From Bedellia somnulentella (Eukaryota > Arthropoda > Insecta > Lepidoptera > Bedelliidae), in assembly GCA_963576735.1 (NCBI GenBank), contig OY755178.1:11718001-11782000 (forward strand): DNA of 64,000 bases, written 5' to 3'. Below are positions 10,504 through 22,040 of the stretch, in pieces. Position 1 is the stretch's first letter. Each line of letters opens with the position of its first letter. A program made the translations under genes and the position numbers. Below the pieces are notes generated by a model. The model did no database searches. It was not told the origin of the DNA and saw only the letters and a program-made list of their open reading frames with translations.

Positions 10504-11486
10504 AACATCTCATTCAAAAGCGGCTCAGGTCTACTTTTATTAGAAAAGTTTGGCCTTAATCCACCACACTGTCCTATTATGGGTCTGCAGGTATTTTATC
10601 AATTTACAAAATATGACTTTTAACAGGCATAGCCTAATTCTACCCGGTAGTAGTAGTGATAGGTTGTAATTAAATGTGTACCGTTTAAACATTGAATAAC
10701 AACCACTCACAAATATTGCTGTAATTGATGCCAAAATCATCACGATGCCTTAACGTGGCCTTCGAAGCACGGAAAAACAAAATTTCTGACAATGCAGTGA
10801 TTTCGTTTGCAAATATTTATCTGAACTAGTTTAGTTATGAATCCCCATGTAATATACTTAGAAATAGATAGTGAGTCGAACGCTTTAGTTATTCAAATAG
10901 AACAAGACTTTAATGAAACAGGCGCTTCAAAATCGAAGCCACTATTAACTTGGATATATTTAATCAGTGATAATTTAAAATAATGTTTTCTGAGCGTGTT
11001 TGCTATACAACCTTCAATAGCCATCAATGTATTTAGTACGTGACTTTTTCAAGAGAAACCGATGGCAGCAGGGTAGCCTCTAACACATTTTTCACTAGAA
11101 TAGATTTTGTACGAGGAAAAATTGCAAATTTCTGCAACGACGATACCAAGCGATTCTGTCGTGACGTCGGAAAAATACGATGACTGGAAAGATTTTTCAT
11201 TTTACGCTTATCTGATTTTTCGTGATGGTCGTTTTTACCGTTTTACTACTATTATTTGAATTTATTACTGATTTTCAAAAAGGTATCCAGTTTGTTTTCA
11301 AAGTATAATTTTTCCCAACTCTTGGACAGTCAGTCGCAAAAGAAGTAATTTCTGGTATACATTTTTATGTTAGGTGGCCCAGGTACATGAGTCATAATGG
11401 GTAAGTCTGAAAATAAAAGACTAAGAGTTAGGAATTAATATAATATCATTTGGAATTATATTATCAATTATATTATTTTGTTGCTG
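10504..11486. other. Non-coding stretch, nothing recognised
   Basis: No domain, SINE or inverted-repeat ends found. The minus frame 10540-10743 is not recognisable. Confidence 0.45.
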
Positions 11487-11712
11487 TGTAGTTCCGGCTC
11501 AGAATAGCACTATCCCGTTTCTTCCGGTGGGTGTGCGAAGCGTAAGCGGCGACTAACGGTATTGGGGCTTTTAAGGGAACATTGGGCGATGCCACCAATA
11601 ACCTTTATTTTACCATCCTTTTCCCACAAAACTTTCCAAAAGTGGTTGACGAATTTCTGATTCCTTATCTCTGGCTACCCCTTCTAGGGATTTATAGCCA
11701 TGTGTATGTATT
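11487..11712 (+). repeat. B repeat (B-I), near complete
   Basis: Head GTGTAGTTCCGGCTCAGAAT, CGTTTCTTCCGGTGGGTGTG, core GGGCGATGC with a small deletion, ACTTTCCAAAAGTGGTTGA, end AGCCATGTGTATGTAT. The reading frame across it is accidental. Confidence 0.75.
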
Positions 11713-11744
11713 AATTTATATGTGTTATCAATATATAAAATCAC

Positions 11745-11833
11745 TTAATAACCCTAACACCCCGAGTCACCCCTTACGAACAACCACAGGAAGAAACAGG
11801 GTAATGCTATTCTAAGCCGACACTACACAGCTT
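11745..11833 (-). repeat. B repeat (B-I) head fragment
   Basis: On the minus strand: CTGTGTAGTGTCGGCTTAGA, then the CTTCC..GTTGTTCGTAAGG block and GGGGTGTTAGGG. It ends after about 90 bp. Confidence 0.55.
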
Positions 11834-12449
11834 TTTATTTGTCTTTAACATAATTTAACAATACAGTCTTACAATCATTATAGATAAATTACGATAACTG
11901 GGTTAATACTAGTAATTATAATTATTCGGATATTACTTACAGATATCTATTGATCTTTTTTCTAGCAAGTTCCTTGTGTTTGACTAATTGTATTCCAGTA
12001 GTCATAGGTAGAAGCTTGTTTCAAACCTACACCTCATTCAGTCACATGCATATCATGCTCTTGTTAGTCCAACTAAAACATACTTGCTTCGTTACTCTCT
12101 GTGTCAATAGATCCTTTTGAAGGTTGAATGTGCGTCTTACAATTTACTAATTAATATAGTTGTCTTAACACTTTTGTTCTGTGCAAAAGGTAGAAAATAT
12201 ATTTTTCAACATTGTACAGAAAAACCTTTTTAATAAAGCTTCAGTCTATCCATCTGTCACCTGGCTGTATCTCATGAGCCGTTATAGTAAGACAGTTGTT
12301 AATTTTACAGATACTTCAACTCAGATTAATATAAAGTGGAGTACCCAAACAAAAGTATTTTTTGTTGATTTAATTGTGAATATGTCCAATTTGATATCCA
12401 AACAAAAAAAATTTTTTTTATATATTTATGAGAGTCTCTGTTGCAGAAG
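11834..12449. other. Non-coding stretch, nothing recognised
   Basis: AT-rich. The 95-codon plus frame at 12181-12468 has no known domain and its end runs into a decayed B repeat. Confidence 0.45.
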
Positions 12450-12664
12450 CTATGTAGAGTGGGCTTAGAATATTCGTACCCCATTTTTGCTCGTCATTGG
12501 TGAACAAGCCAGTTAAAACAGGCATGGCACTTTGTAACTGGCCGTTGGGCGACGTCACTGGAGACCAATCACCAACGCTGCTTCACTTTTACTATCTTTT
12601 CCACATTGCAAAGTTAGTAACGAGGTACTGGCTACTCCTTTTTGGTATTCATATGTGTGTATGT
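12450..12664 (+). repeat. B repeat, decayed
   Basis: Recognisable head (GAGTGGGCTTAGAATATTCGT), core GTTGGGCGACGTCACTGGAG and end ATATGTGTGTATGTA, with many changes and small insertions between them. Confidence 0.55.
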
Positions 12665-13920
12665 AATCTGTAATTAATAGAAGTTTATAGCACTATGCAT
12701 TTTTTTTATAAATGGATCTAATTTCTAACAATAGCTATGTGAAATGAAATTGTAAAATAATATAAAACGGAAAGATACTGTAGTTTTAGCGGATAGAAGA
12801 CAGTAATGTAAGAGATAATACAAAGCTGATTTCAGTAGTCAACGAACACAAAAATAAGAGCAGTTATAAGATATACCAATGAATCTCTCTATGTAAGGCT
12901 TTTCGATTGAGCCTTGTTACTTGTGGATAGGTACCACACATTTTAGGAATTGAAGTCTTCAATTAAAATAAGATACATATTATTATCACATCAATTGTAT
13001 AACTAATTATTAGTAAGCGTGTATTCCAGATACCTGTACCCGCAGTTCGCACAGCATTTGCCCAACGCTTCCAAAAATTCCTATCTTTCTTTCTGTTCAA
13101 CCAATTCGTAAAGGAAATCGATGCTTCAAAAGAATGTAATATTTTTTTTTCTAAAAGAGAAATTTCAAATAAATTAGTGAAGCTTAGCTATATTGAAACA
13201 GAAGCATTATTAAGAGATGTCTCCTAATACGCACGCGCACACACGCACTCACATAAAACACGCTCAAAACATACATACACACACACACACATATAGACAC
13301 AAAACACATACAAACGCACGCATACACTTCCTCAATCTCACATTATCAAATTTTGTAAATATTAAATTTCATTTCTTTCGTTTATTGTTTAAAGTAATTT
13401 TTTTGTATCTTTATTATAAATTGTTTAAAGAATTAGTAAAATTTAAATTTTTATCAGTAGCTGTATAGTATAAATGAAAGTACTTTTATTAATATTGTAA
13501 GATCCACGCGATACATGCAACGCCTAGTGCGTGGATCACCGTACTGTTATCGGATATGTGAACTATTGATAAATAAACACCTTTATTTTTTTCAATACGA
13601 AAAGTTTTTTGTCTTGCGACTGGGATTTAATGTTCATGCGAGTAAAACCTATGAAAGTGTTATTATTTGCTCATATAAAACTGTTTTTTAAGATATACTA
13701 AATATAATATATAATATTATAACATATCAGTTATTCTATAGTCGACGTAATGTTCAAAAAAGGAATTTCTAATTGGCAATTCTCTGTAAGGAAATTGCGT
13801 TAACAGATTATTGTATTGGATTCCACTGTTACTTTGGCTTTAATTGCATCAACCGTTACGAATACTGTATGTACATATATTTGTTAGTATTGTATTGATT
13901 TTATTCAACTACTCTATTCC
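12665..13920. other. Non-coding stretch with CA-rich low-complexity DNA and a hairpin
   Basis: A CA/CACG-rich tract covers about 13230-13330. At 13502-13538 the 9-bp arms GATCCACGC and GCGTGGATC enclose a 19-nt loop. No coding potential is recognised; the 83-codon frame at 13217 is translation of the CA tract. Confidence 0.5.
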
Positions 13921-14165
13921 CGTGTAGTGCTGTTGTAATGTTGGTACTTATGCATTTCTTCCTGCGGGTGTCCTAAGGGGTGATTTAGGGTATAGGGGCC
14001 TTTGAAGTGAGTATTGGGCGATGTGGTGGCAGATTCATCACAAACAACCTATATAATACAATTTATTTCTCACCTTAATTACCAAAAAAAGGAAAACTCA
14101 TACTTAAATCAAATTTAAAAGCTCTGCCTACTCCTTTTAGGATTCATAACCGTGAGAATATGTAT
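13921..14165 (+). repeat. B repeat, decayed full-length copy
   Basis: Order as in B: CGTGTAGTGCTGTTGTAATG, CATTTCTTCCTGCGGGTGTC, TTGGGCGATGTGGTGGCAGA, CTCTGCCTACTCCTTTTAGG, AACCGTGAGAATATGTAT. The middle carries an unrelated A-rich stretch. Confidence 0.65.
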
Positions 14166-14639
14166 TTATATCTTATATAGTGTGACATTAAAATTTCACT
14201 AATCTAATCTAATCTTTTTCAAGTTTGTATTAGGCGGGGCGGGGAATTGTATTGCTCCCCTTTTTCCTTTTATATCTGCACGGATTGGAAAATGTTTACG
14301 ACGTGATTTTAAAAATTAAGGGGATTACAATTAGTGAAAAACTTGTAACAAGTTAATCTTTGCCATAGTTTATTGCATAATTCGATTAACATACATACAT
14401 GTATCCGCGCTATGAGTATGCACACACCCGCTTGTGACACTCATCTCTACTGCATTCACTCTGCTCTCGTACTTTTTCTGCCATACCCAACATTCGCTGC
14501 AATAAATAAGCTTTTTTCACACTCTATTTACCGAAATAATATTTCTCTTCTTTTAATACCTTCATAACATTGCCTATCGCTAGTAATCATTATCCCCAGA
14601 CATGTCAACTCTTTCATTCGCTAATTTCACTTGAGATCA
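14166..14639. other. Non-coding stretch, nothing recognised
   Basis: A short G-rich patch at 14233-14250 and otherwise AT-rich DNA with no assignable motif. Confidence 0.45.
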
Positions 14640-14747
14640 AAATATTTATATCTTTTCCCCATTCAATTTACGAAAGTGGCTGATAAATTTCTAATTCCTT
14701 AACTCTGGTCACCCCATCCAGGGATTTATAGGCGTGAGTATATGTAT
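14640..14747 (+). repeat. B repeat 3' half, joined tail-to-tail to a C fragment
   Basis: It runs from TATCTTTTCCCCATTCAATT to the end GGCGTGAGTATATGTAT, where it meets a minus-strand C end. The junction forms a perfect 34-bp palindrome at 14731-14764. Confidence 0.7.
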
Positions 14748-14838
14748 ATACATATACTCACGCCGCCGTTACTTCTCATTGCGGAAGGCAAAGACTTTCG
14801 ATCGCCACTTTGTACGATTTAGGTAAACCTCTTGAATT
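14748..14838 (-). repeat. Family C (RTE 3' end) fragment
   Basis: On the minus strand: TTTACCTAAATCGTACAAAG, TGGCGATCGAAAGTCTTTGC, then GGCGTGAGTATATGTATATA. It shares its last ~20 bases with the B end it abuts. Confidence 0.6.
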
Positions 14839-14924
14839 TTGACTTTATTTAATCTAGACACATCTAGAAGAAAAGATCTAGAGGGACACATCTAAATCAA
14901 GTAGAGAATTTGCTTTTAGCGGCT

Positions 14925-14985
14925 GGCATCCAAAGTGCGAAGAATAAAAGAGCATGTAAAGAATGAGAAGATTAATGTATGTAGA
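14925..14985 (+). repeat. Small RTE 3' coding-end remnant
   Basis: CTGGCATCCAAAGTGCGAAG then AATAAAAGAGCATGTAAAGA is close to 56507-56550, the end of the RTE pseudogene frame. Only about 60 bp are kept. Confidence 0.45.
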
Positions 14986-14999
14986 TTTATGCTACAAGA

Positions 15000-15349
15000 T
15001 GAAACAAAAAATTGATGTTTAAAAAATACAATTAATCATAACTAACATACCCAGTAAGTGAATGAAAAGATTTCATTTTTATCATCCGTATTATCCTACA
15101 ATTCCAATTTTAACCAAATGCATTTACGAGAAACAAATAGGAAAATTTCATTGCATTCACTGTAAGTTAATTATGCAATAGATTTGCTGGTGTTGGGAAG
15201 CACTGCTATTTTGACTTCAATTGCAATTTTGTTACATTTTAAACCAAATATTGAATAATGAATAAATTAACTTACCACGCCCTGTAAATTTCATTACTTT
15301 ACTAGTACTTAAATTGTTTTGGAATCTTTAATTATTTATTATCATTGAA
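15000..15349. other. Non-coding stretch, nothing recognised
   Basis: AT-rich DNA upstream of the SINE/LINE complex with no visible feature. Confidence 0.5.
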
Positions 15350-15383
15350 ATACTCCTTGACTTCCGCCAGCGGTCCCGCGGTT
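15350..15383 (+). mobile_element. Left part of a tRNA-derived SINE split by the LINE
   Basis: TCCGCCAGCGGTCCCGCGGTT resembles a box A region. It joins in sense with the sequence beginning at 18887, where the matching box B (AGGTTCGATCC) lies. GCGGTT is present on both sides (15378-15383 and 18887-18892) as the target duplication of the LINE. Confidence 0.6.
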
Positions 15384-15642
15384 AAAATAAATAAATAAAT
15401 AAATAAATAAAAATCATTTATTTTCAGGAATTTATCCCATATTAGAAAATTACAGATATGACATAACATCATTACATATGTTTAATCTTATCGTCATTTA
15501 TAATATGTGTACAATCATTTTTGTCACCAAAAAATAATAGGCTCATCTTAAATATGTATGTAAAGGGTACAAATCAGAAAAACATATATTATATCTAAAA
15601 AAAAGTGTAAAAGCATATAAGTATAAGTATAAATCATTAATC

Positions 15643-18462
15643 CTATCTACGATTCTCACTCAAATGTGTACCAATCCAAGAACGAAAGATAGGGCTATTT
15701 AAACCACTATAAACCATTTGCAAAATGGTATTTTCCGAGCGGCGCAGCCTATCCCACAATGCAGCAACTCTAGCCCTCATTACTGCGTAAAAGTCAGGCA
15801 CTCCCGCCTCAGCAAACATACCCGAGGCACTACAATATCAAGGCAGTCTCATGAGGATACGATATGCATCATTATATTGTACCCTCATGCTACTATACGC
15901 CTTTCTACTGTAGTTAGTCCAGAGCTGACAAGTATAGAAACACAAACAGTAAGAATTAAACAACGTCAATTTTACCTTGTCACTGCACTTGCCAAACCTG
16001 CGCGCGAGCATATTGCACCGAACCGAGAGCGCCCGCCTTTCACGTTCCATATCCGCGTCATCTTTCATATCGAAGGTCAGGATATGGCCCAAATATTTGA
16101 ACCGCTCTACTGTCTGAACTTCCCTGTCATTAAGTAACAACTTAGGTACGTTCTCCGGACCTTTCCCATACCTAAAAATCAACATTTCTGTCTTTTCAAC
16201 GTTATATTTCAGACCATGTTCATTAGCATAATGTTCACAGACTGAAACCAGCTTTCTAAGACCCTTGATTGAGGGACTGAGAAGCACCATATCGTCAGCA
16301 TAACTGAGGCTATTTATACAAACCCCACCTACGTGACATCCCACCCCGGTGCTTCCCAGTCGCTCTATCAAATCGTTGATATAAAGATTGAACAGATCCG
16401 GAGAAGTAAGCCCCCCTTGGCGTACGCCGCATTCTAGCCTATAGACGCTAGAGGTCGCGTCACCCCACTTCACAGCATTTGTTTGGTTCTCGTACCAAAA
16501 TCTCAGAAGTTCAACAATACTTTTGTTTACACCTGATTTAAGCAATTTGAGCCAGAGAATGTTATAGTTTACCAAATCAAATGCTCGTCTTAGGTCGAGG
16601 AAACAAGCGTAAACTGAGGTCTTTCGTTCTTTATAGTAGTTGACTGTGTGTTTCAGACTTAGTATTGCCAGGTCTGTCGAGAGTTTGTCACGAAAACCAA
16701 ACTGCGCATCGTTAATGCATATCTTACTTAAAAGTTCAGGCTGCAACAACCGCTCAAAGATCTTACCAATAATAGTACCTAGCGAAATGGGACGATAGTT
16801 ACTTGAAACCCCAAGGTTACCCGTTCTGTTTTTTGGTACCGGTACTACAATAGTTTTCATTAAGTTTGGAGGCAAATATGAATATCGTCTACAAAGATTA
16901 TATAATTTAGTCAACTTAGGTATTAGTGCACCGCTACTGTAAATTATGTGTTCAAGACTAAGATCATCATACCCTGGAGACTTACCCTTGCTCATTTTAC
17001 CAATTACCTTTGCAACGTCATCGCACGCGTATGGTGTTACTGAGTCATTGGGACCAGATTTACCAAGATTAACCAAAGAGCTAGCATTAGGTGCTATTGA
17101 CACTGGTTCCGGGGTAACTTGAAATTTATTTACAAAGGCATTAGCAACTTGAACTGGGTTCTGTTGACCATCAACTGAAACAGGTAAAAGTTTTCTATAT
17201 TGAAGTTTTTTAACATTTTTCCAAAATTTACCAAAGTTTTTAGAATTTCTATTTTCCGCTAAAATATTAAGTTTTATTTGTTCTTCCTGGGATTGACACC
17301 ACCGTAACTTATTTTTAAACGTTTTGCGTGCAAATAACATAGATTCATAATACATACCCGAAGTCGGTCTTCCGACTGCAAGCCAACAATTGAAACGATG
17401 CCTATACTCTTTGTGAATTTCTCTTATATGGTAATTCCAGCCCGTCACATGTTTACGATTACCTTTGTTAACCTTTGAGTGAGAAACGTAAGATTGGACA
17501 GCTCCTTCTTGTAAAATATTCACAATATTATCATATAGATTTTTAATGAAATTATGATGCTCTGTCAGTTTATCACATACAATACAATTATCACAATCAC
17601 TACATGTAAAGTGTTCATTTATATTTTTCAACTTTTTGTCACAATATTCACTATACTTATTAATTTGCTTAAGGTCTCTATTTCCCCAACGAATTTTATT
17701 GCACTTAATATTGTCCAAAATTGAGTGTTCAAGCAAACCGTCAATATTACAAATAATACGAATCGGAAAGTGATCTGACCATATAGCATCCATCAAAACA
17801 CTAACACTCATCACCGTAGTACGTGCTGCTTGTGTCGTCACGCAGTGATCGAGCCACCTCTGACTCCCATGCGCTTCACTTACATAAGTAAAAGTTCCAG
17901 AGTCTAAACCCAGCATTTCAATGTCCACAATGTGCCACTTTTGTTCGGCACAGAACTCGTGCAACTCGTTTCCGAACCCTGCTGAAGGATGTGCGTTAAA
18001 ATCACCTACGACATAAACGACGGGTATATCTGTTTCCTCGACCAACGCGCTAAGTCTACCCAAGCAGCTGGTAAATTCAGGCAAGTTATCAGGTTCATCA
18101 GTTGGCATATACACATTTATAATCAAAATTGAACTTTGACCAACAACTAAACGAACAGCCATAATTCTATCACTACTGCAATCGATTATCGCGGCATTTT
18201 TAAATTTACTCTTCCGCCACATCATTGCCAAACCCCCATATGGTCTTCCACGGAGAACACCCTTGGATGTGTCAACCGATGATGTAGAGTGACAGGAGAA
18301 CAGAGGGTGAATAGTATGTATGAAATCCACGTCATGTGGCATAAGCCACGTTTCTTGTAATGCAATAATGTCGTTATCATTACAAAGCTGTTTTATATAA
18401 TAACTGGATCTTTTTATAGACTTGCAGTTAAAAGATATTATATTCAAAGGTTGTAAATCCAT
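15643..18462 (-). pseudogene. LINE ORF2: endonuclease-reverse transcriptase with one premature stop
   Basis: The frame from ATG at 18462 is open for 874 codons, meets TGA at 15838-15840, and continues in the same frame for 64 codons to TAG at 15643-15645. The extra part (SASGMFAEAGVPDFYAVMRA) looks like the normal C-terminus of such proteins, so the TGA is probably a CGA-to-TGA mutation. N-terminal apurinic-like endonuclease (residues 1-240): N12, LQETWL with E37, GDFNAH with D154 and N156, and SDH at 229-231. Reverse transcriptase: NYRPISL, FLDLRRAFD, GVRQGGLTSP and YADD at 721-724. The enzyme nicks DNA and copies the element RNA at the nick. All visible catalytic residues are kept, so the copy is young. 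Confidence 0.9.
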
Positions 18463-18474
18463 ATCAAAAATTAA

Positions 18475-18876
18475 TTAAGTTCTTATTACATCTTTAGATG
18501 GCTTTTGTCCTCTTTTTGGATTTACTCGAAACAATCGATACTTGAGCCCTAACGGCCAAAAATCATTAGATAAAAATCTATCCAGTCTGTCTCTTGAAAC
18601 TAACACTTTAAAAGAATTAAACTCTAATTGCTGTTTTTGGTTCAAAAGCTGCACGTCAATACATTTTTCACCCATATCTATTATGTGTTCTTTAATATCG
18701 TCGATTGTTGTCGTATTCTTACATCTCGAAATGTACAATGTACTCGGTAAATCCGCTACCATGATTTTGCTCGACCTCACTGCCGTCCCTTTCATGTTCT
18801 TAAAGGTATACTTAGATTTTTTACGTACTACAGTAAATCCATCTTTAGTTACGTCCGAGTTCGGACTTATTACCAC
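18475..18876 (-). pseudogene. LINE ORF1 protein, C-terminal part
   Basis: A frame of 133 codons ends 12 nt before the ORF2 start on the same strand. It includes TTTIDDIKEHIIDMGEKCID and NDFWPLGLKYRLFRVNPKRG, the pattern of an RNA-binding C-terminal domain common in ORF1 proteins of CR1/L2-type elements (fold inferred from pattern only). The N-terminal part is missing because the element is 5'-truncated at 18886; the first ATG here is internal, not the real start. Confidence 0.7.
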
Positions 18877-18892
18877 TATTTTTTAAGCGGTT

Positions 18893-19165
18893 GGCTTTAA
18901 ATACGGAGGTCTCAGGTTCGATCCCCGGGGGGTAAACTCACAATTTCAATTCGTAAGATTTAATCCTGTTGGAAGTATTATGCAGGTGCAGGCAGATTTC
19001 AGGATGCAGAAACCTGATTATCAGAAAATTAAGATGATTCCGTGCTTTCGAGTATAAGTAGTCGTTAGCGTGGTGGACTAAGGACAAACCAGGCTCAGAT
19101 AGAGCAGGCTCGAGCCCCTTGGTGGGGACATGTATGGGCTGTGAGGATTATTGGAATCTAAAAGA
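18893..19165 (+). mobile_element. Right part of the split tRNA-derived SINE
   Basis: Box B is seen as TCAGGTTCGATCCCC. The 3' region TGGTGGACTAAGGACAAACC to GGTGGGGACATGTATGGGCTG is a decayed form of a 3' end very common in Lepidoptera, normally followed by (GAT)n. Joined across the LINE with 15350-15383 it gives a SINE of about 300 bp. Confidence 0.6.
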
Positions 19166-20512
19166 CACTTTATTATAATTTGAATACACATTATGCTTAT
19201 GAGACTATACTCTTCTTCCGTTGAAATTAACTTCCGAATTTCTAGAATTTTTTATTACTATGTTTATCGTTTACAACAACTCTAGTATTACCGTCTCACA
19301 TAATTTAATATTTCGAAAGAGCGAAAAAAATAAAAATGCTTTTTACATACGAATGGAACTGACAAACAATTATTAAAGTTTTTTTACTATTAAAGATCAA
19401 TTAAATATGCGAAGAAAAATTAGTTTTTGTCTTATTTCTATAGATACTGTTTGAATTAGTTATTGTTACTAAATCGATATGATACGATGATGGTTAAATA
19501 ATGATGTTTTGTGGAGGAAAAGGCAAGATCTTTTGCCAGGCAGTGGTGTGCCTGGGGACCGCGGTCCAACTGTGTTAAGTTGGAACTTCTATATATGCTA
19601 AGTAGCGTAGAAGCTTCGATACCGTGATGAAAGATTTGTAAGGCGAGTCTTGATGACGAGTGTGACATATATTGCCTGATAAAGTGTTGCTGTAAATTGT
19701 GATACTTCTTGCACTGTCAGCGTTTCTATGTAGTGCACGTCATTGCGTATTGATATGACGTCGCTACAAAACCCATGCAAGATATTTAATATCATTAAAG
19801 AATATTGATTAAAATTAATACCTGTCTATTCAGCTTAGAAATCACCTTAGTTTAACAAATATAAATTGTTTTATACAGCAAAGTTTTATTTTTATTGTGT
19901 AGGTCACCTTGCAAATTATAAATAACAGAAATAAAGAGCTGGATTATCAATATTTACCAACTCATAACAGTTCTGTTGACAAGGAACTAAAGTAAAATCC
20001 AAACAATTTTCAGAACGAAAATTGAGTTACAGTAAGTTTGAGTTTCATAGAACTGAAACTGCGAAGTAGTGTAAAAACATTCTATCTAAAAAAATGAGTG
20101 AAATGGAATCCGTAAAGTTCCATTTTTCCTACTCGCCCGACAAATCAGGGAAAATTGCACTTTAAACACATTTAGTCCGCGCCATTTATATCAGAGCACA
20201 AATTAAATTCATCCATTCAATTTCCATTATCCGACGATATGGGAATTAATGCGATGCTGCTTTTATTTGGGAAAGTGGTCTCGACGTCATTAATTTGCGA
20301 AATGAAATCCACATCGTATATTTAATACAACAACAACAGACACGTTCCCAAGTGTTTTGGAGAACACTTATCAATCAGTTTTTTCAAATGAGAATTGTAT
20401 GTACAACGATTTCTACTTTATGTTACAAAGTAATAAATTATAAAAAGAAACACATTAATGATAGATAAGTATATTGTGGATTCTAAAGCCAACATACATA
20501 TAGACATATATG
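19166..20512. other. Non-coding stretch, one small repeat-like piece
   Basis: At 19515-19560, GGCAAGATCTTTTGCCAGGCAGTGG resembles a LINE 3' end motif. The rest, including the minus frames at 19456-19795, has no recognisable domain. Confidence 0.4.
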
Positions 20513-20605
20513 CATACATACATATTCTCACGCCGTTAGTGCCCATTTGGGTAGGCAGAGACTATCGATCGCCACTTCGTACGATCCTGGCAAACCTCTC
20601 TAGCT
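20513..20605 (-). repeat. Family C (RTE 3' end) fragment
   Basis: On the minus strand: GAGGTTTGCCAGGATCGTAC, TGGCGATCGATAGTCTCTGC, AACGGCGTGAGAATATGTAT with a (TATG)n tail. About 90 bp are present. Confidence 0.7.
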
Positions 20606-20635
20606 TCATTCACATCCATCAATCTTTTCTATGTT

Positions 20636-20882
20636 ACATACATACATATATACAAACATATAATCACGGCCATGATTCCCAAAGAGGGGAAGCCAGAGCT
20701 TTAGAGCTGAAAACTCTTCAGCCACATTTGGAAGTTGATAGGGGGCAAGATAATAGAAATTAAGTATTGTTGGCCATGGGTATCCAACCGCATCGCCCAA
20801 AAACCACTTAAAAAAAACCCAAAACCCTTTGTCGCCTCTTACGACACTTGTGGGTAAAAAGGGGTAGTGGCATTCTAAGGAT
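20636..20882 (-). repeat. B repeat (B-II), near full length
   Basis: Minus strand: TTAGAATGCCACTACCCC, CCCACAAGTGTCGTAAGAGG, GGGCGATGCGGTTGGATACC, TATCAACTTCCAAATGTGGC, CATGGCCGTGATTATATG and a TATG-rich tail. The subfamily II diagnostic blocks are present throughout. Confidence 0.78.
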
Positions 20883-20934
20883 AAATTATAAAGAAAGTAA
20901 CATACAAATATAAATATATTCATACATTATGTAA

Positions 20935-21309
20935 TAATGCGACATGATAGTCAAGTGGGTAGAACACCCGCCCGAAAACAGAAGGGCGTGAGTTTCAATC
21001 CTGGGTCGGGCCTACACCAATTTGTCTTTTCTAAAGTCATATGTGTGGTTAATTTACCATGGTTGTTAACGGTGAGGGAAAACATTGTGAGGAAACCCAC
21101 ATGGATGAGTTGTACTTAGTCATAAGACAGTGTATTCGTACAAAACGGCGATAGGCCTGCCTCCTATCACGTGAGTACACTGTCTAAGCAAAACGTGGGT
21201 ACCTTCTCTGGACACTAGATGACGCTGCCATGTGAGTTCAGAAGTATTGGAACCTCTGCCAACCACTTCGGGGATAAACGGCGTGAACGTTTATGTTATG
21301 TTATGTTAC
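20935..21309 (+). mobile_element. SINE A-II, complete
   Basis: Subfamily II head: ATGATAGTCAAGTGGGTAG, the CACCCGCCCGAAAAC region and AGGGCGTGAGTTTCAATCC. The 3' half carries TCTGGACACTAGATGACGCT instead of the A-I sequence. Tail (TTATG)n. TATGTAAT flanks it (about 20927 and 21310). Confidence 0.85.
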
Positions 21310-22040
21310 TATGTAATTACTAAATTAATCATTTTTAGTGAAATAAACCATTTATATTAACCATCTTTAAAGCTTTTTTAATGGATGCGACATTACTTAT
21401 CAAAATTAAATACGTCAATTAATTCGAGTGATGCATGGAACTCATTTATATACAAAAGCAAATACAATTTAAAAAAATGGCGAATGCTGTGCTTCTCCCT
21501 TATAAAAGGGTTCGGTAGAAGCGAACATTGATACGAAAAACTTAAAAATGTCTTATGACCAATTGTGTAAAGAGTTATACACTCATCATCATCACACTTT
21601 AATGAAACGTGTAATATAATAATCAAACTTTCGTTTCGCGACGAATAAGTGATAATGATTTTTTACACCTCTCATCTTCCTCGCAGGCTTAACTGTATTT
21701 AAATATGCGTTAATGCAAGTCAATTATATACGTGTGTGAGTCTGTGTATTTCTATGACTTAATATGTCTCTGTATGTATGTGTTAATAAGAAGTTGTACA
21801 GTCCGAAGAGATTTTATACAATAGCTTAAGAAAATTGTTAGAACAAAACTATAATTTGGTTAGTGCCCATGCAAAAAAATTAACTACTTTAGAACTTTAT
21901 TTTAATTTTTGGTATTTTAATTACGTTGTACAATTATGGTAGAAAGTTGTAAGTACTCGTGTGAAACCCTTAGGCATCATGAATATCAGGGTTTTCTTCT
22001 TTCTTATATGCAAGTTTGTGGTAAGCTTCTACAGTCATAT
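21310..22040. other. Non-coding stretch, nothing recognised
   Basis: AT-rich; the 77-codon minus frame at 21393-21626 shows no domain. Confidence 0.45.

Larger units (their letters stand above)
15384..18886 (-). mobile_element. 5'-truncated CR1/L2-like LINE
   Basis: A 3.5-kb non-LTR retrotransposon on the minus strand. Order in its sense: end of ORF1, a 12-nt gap, ORF2 (endonuclease plus reverse transcriptase), a 3' UTR of about 250 bp and a (TTTA)n tail at 15384-15411. GCGGTT flanks it on both sides. Its 5' end falls inside ORF1, the usual outcome of target-primed reverse transcription. The group is inferred from ORF2 layout and the short simple-repeat tail; a Kiri, Daphne or other CR1-group clade is possible. 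Confidence 0.88.

Noticed and set aside
13217..13468. His/Thr-rich 83-codon protein
   Set aside because: Translation of CA-rich low-complexity DNA followed by AT-rich sequence.
15718..16137. 139-codon plus-strand frame
   Set aside because: It lies antisense to the LINE ORF2 coding region and has no domain of its own.
18542..18886. 114-codon plus-strand frame
   Set aside because: Antisense shadow of the LINE ORF1 remnant.
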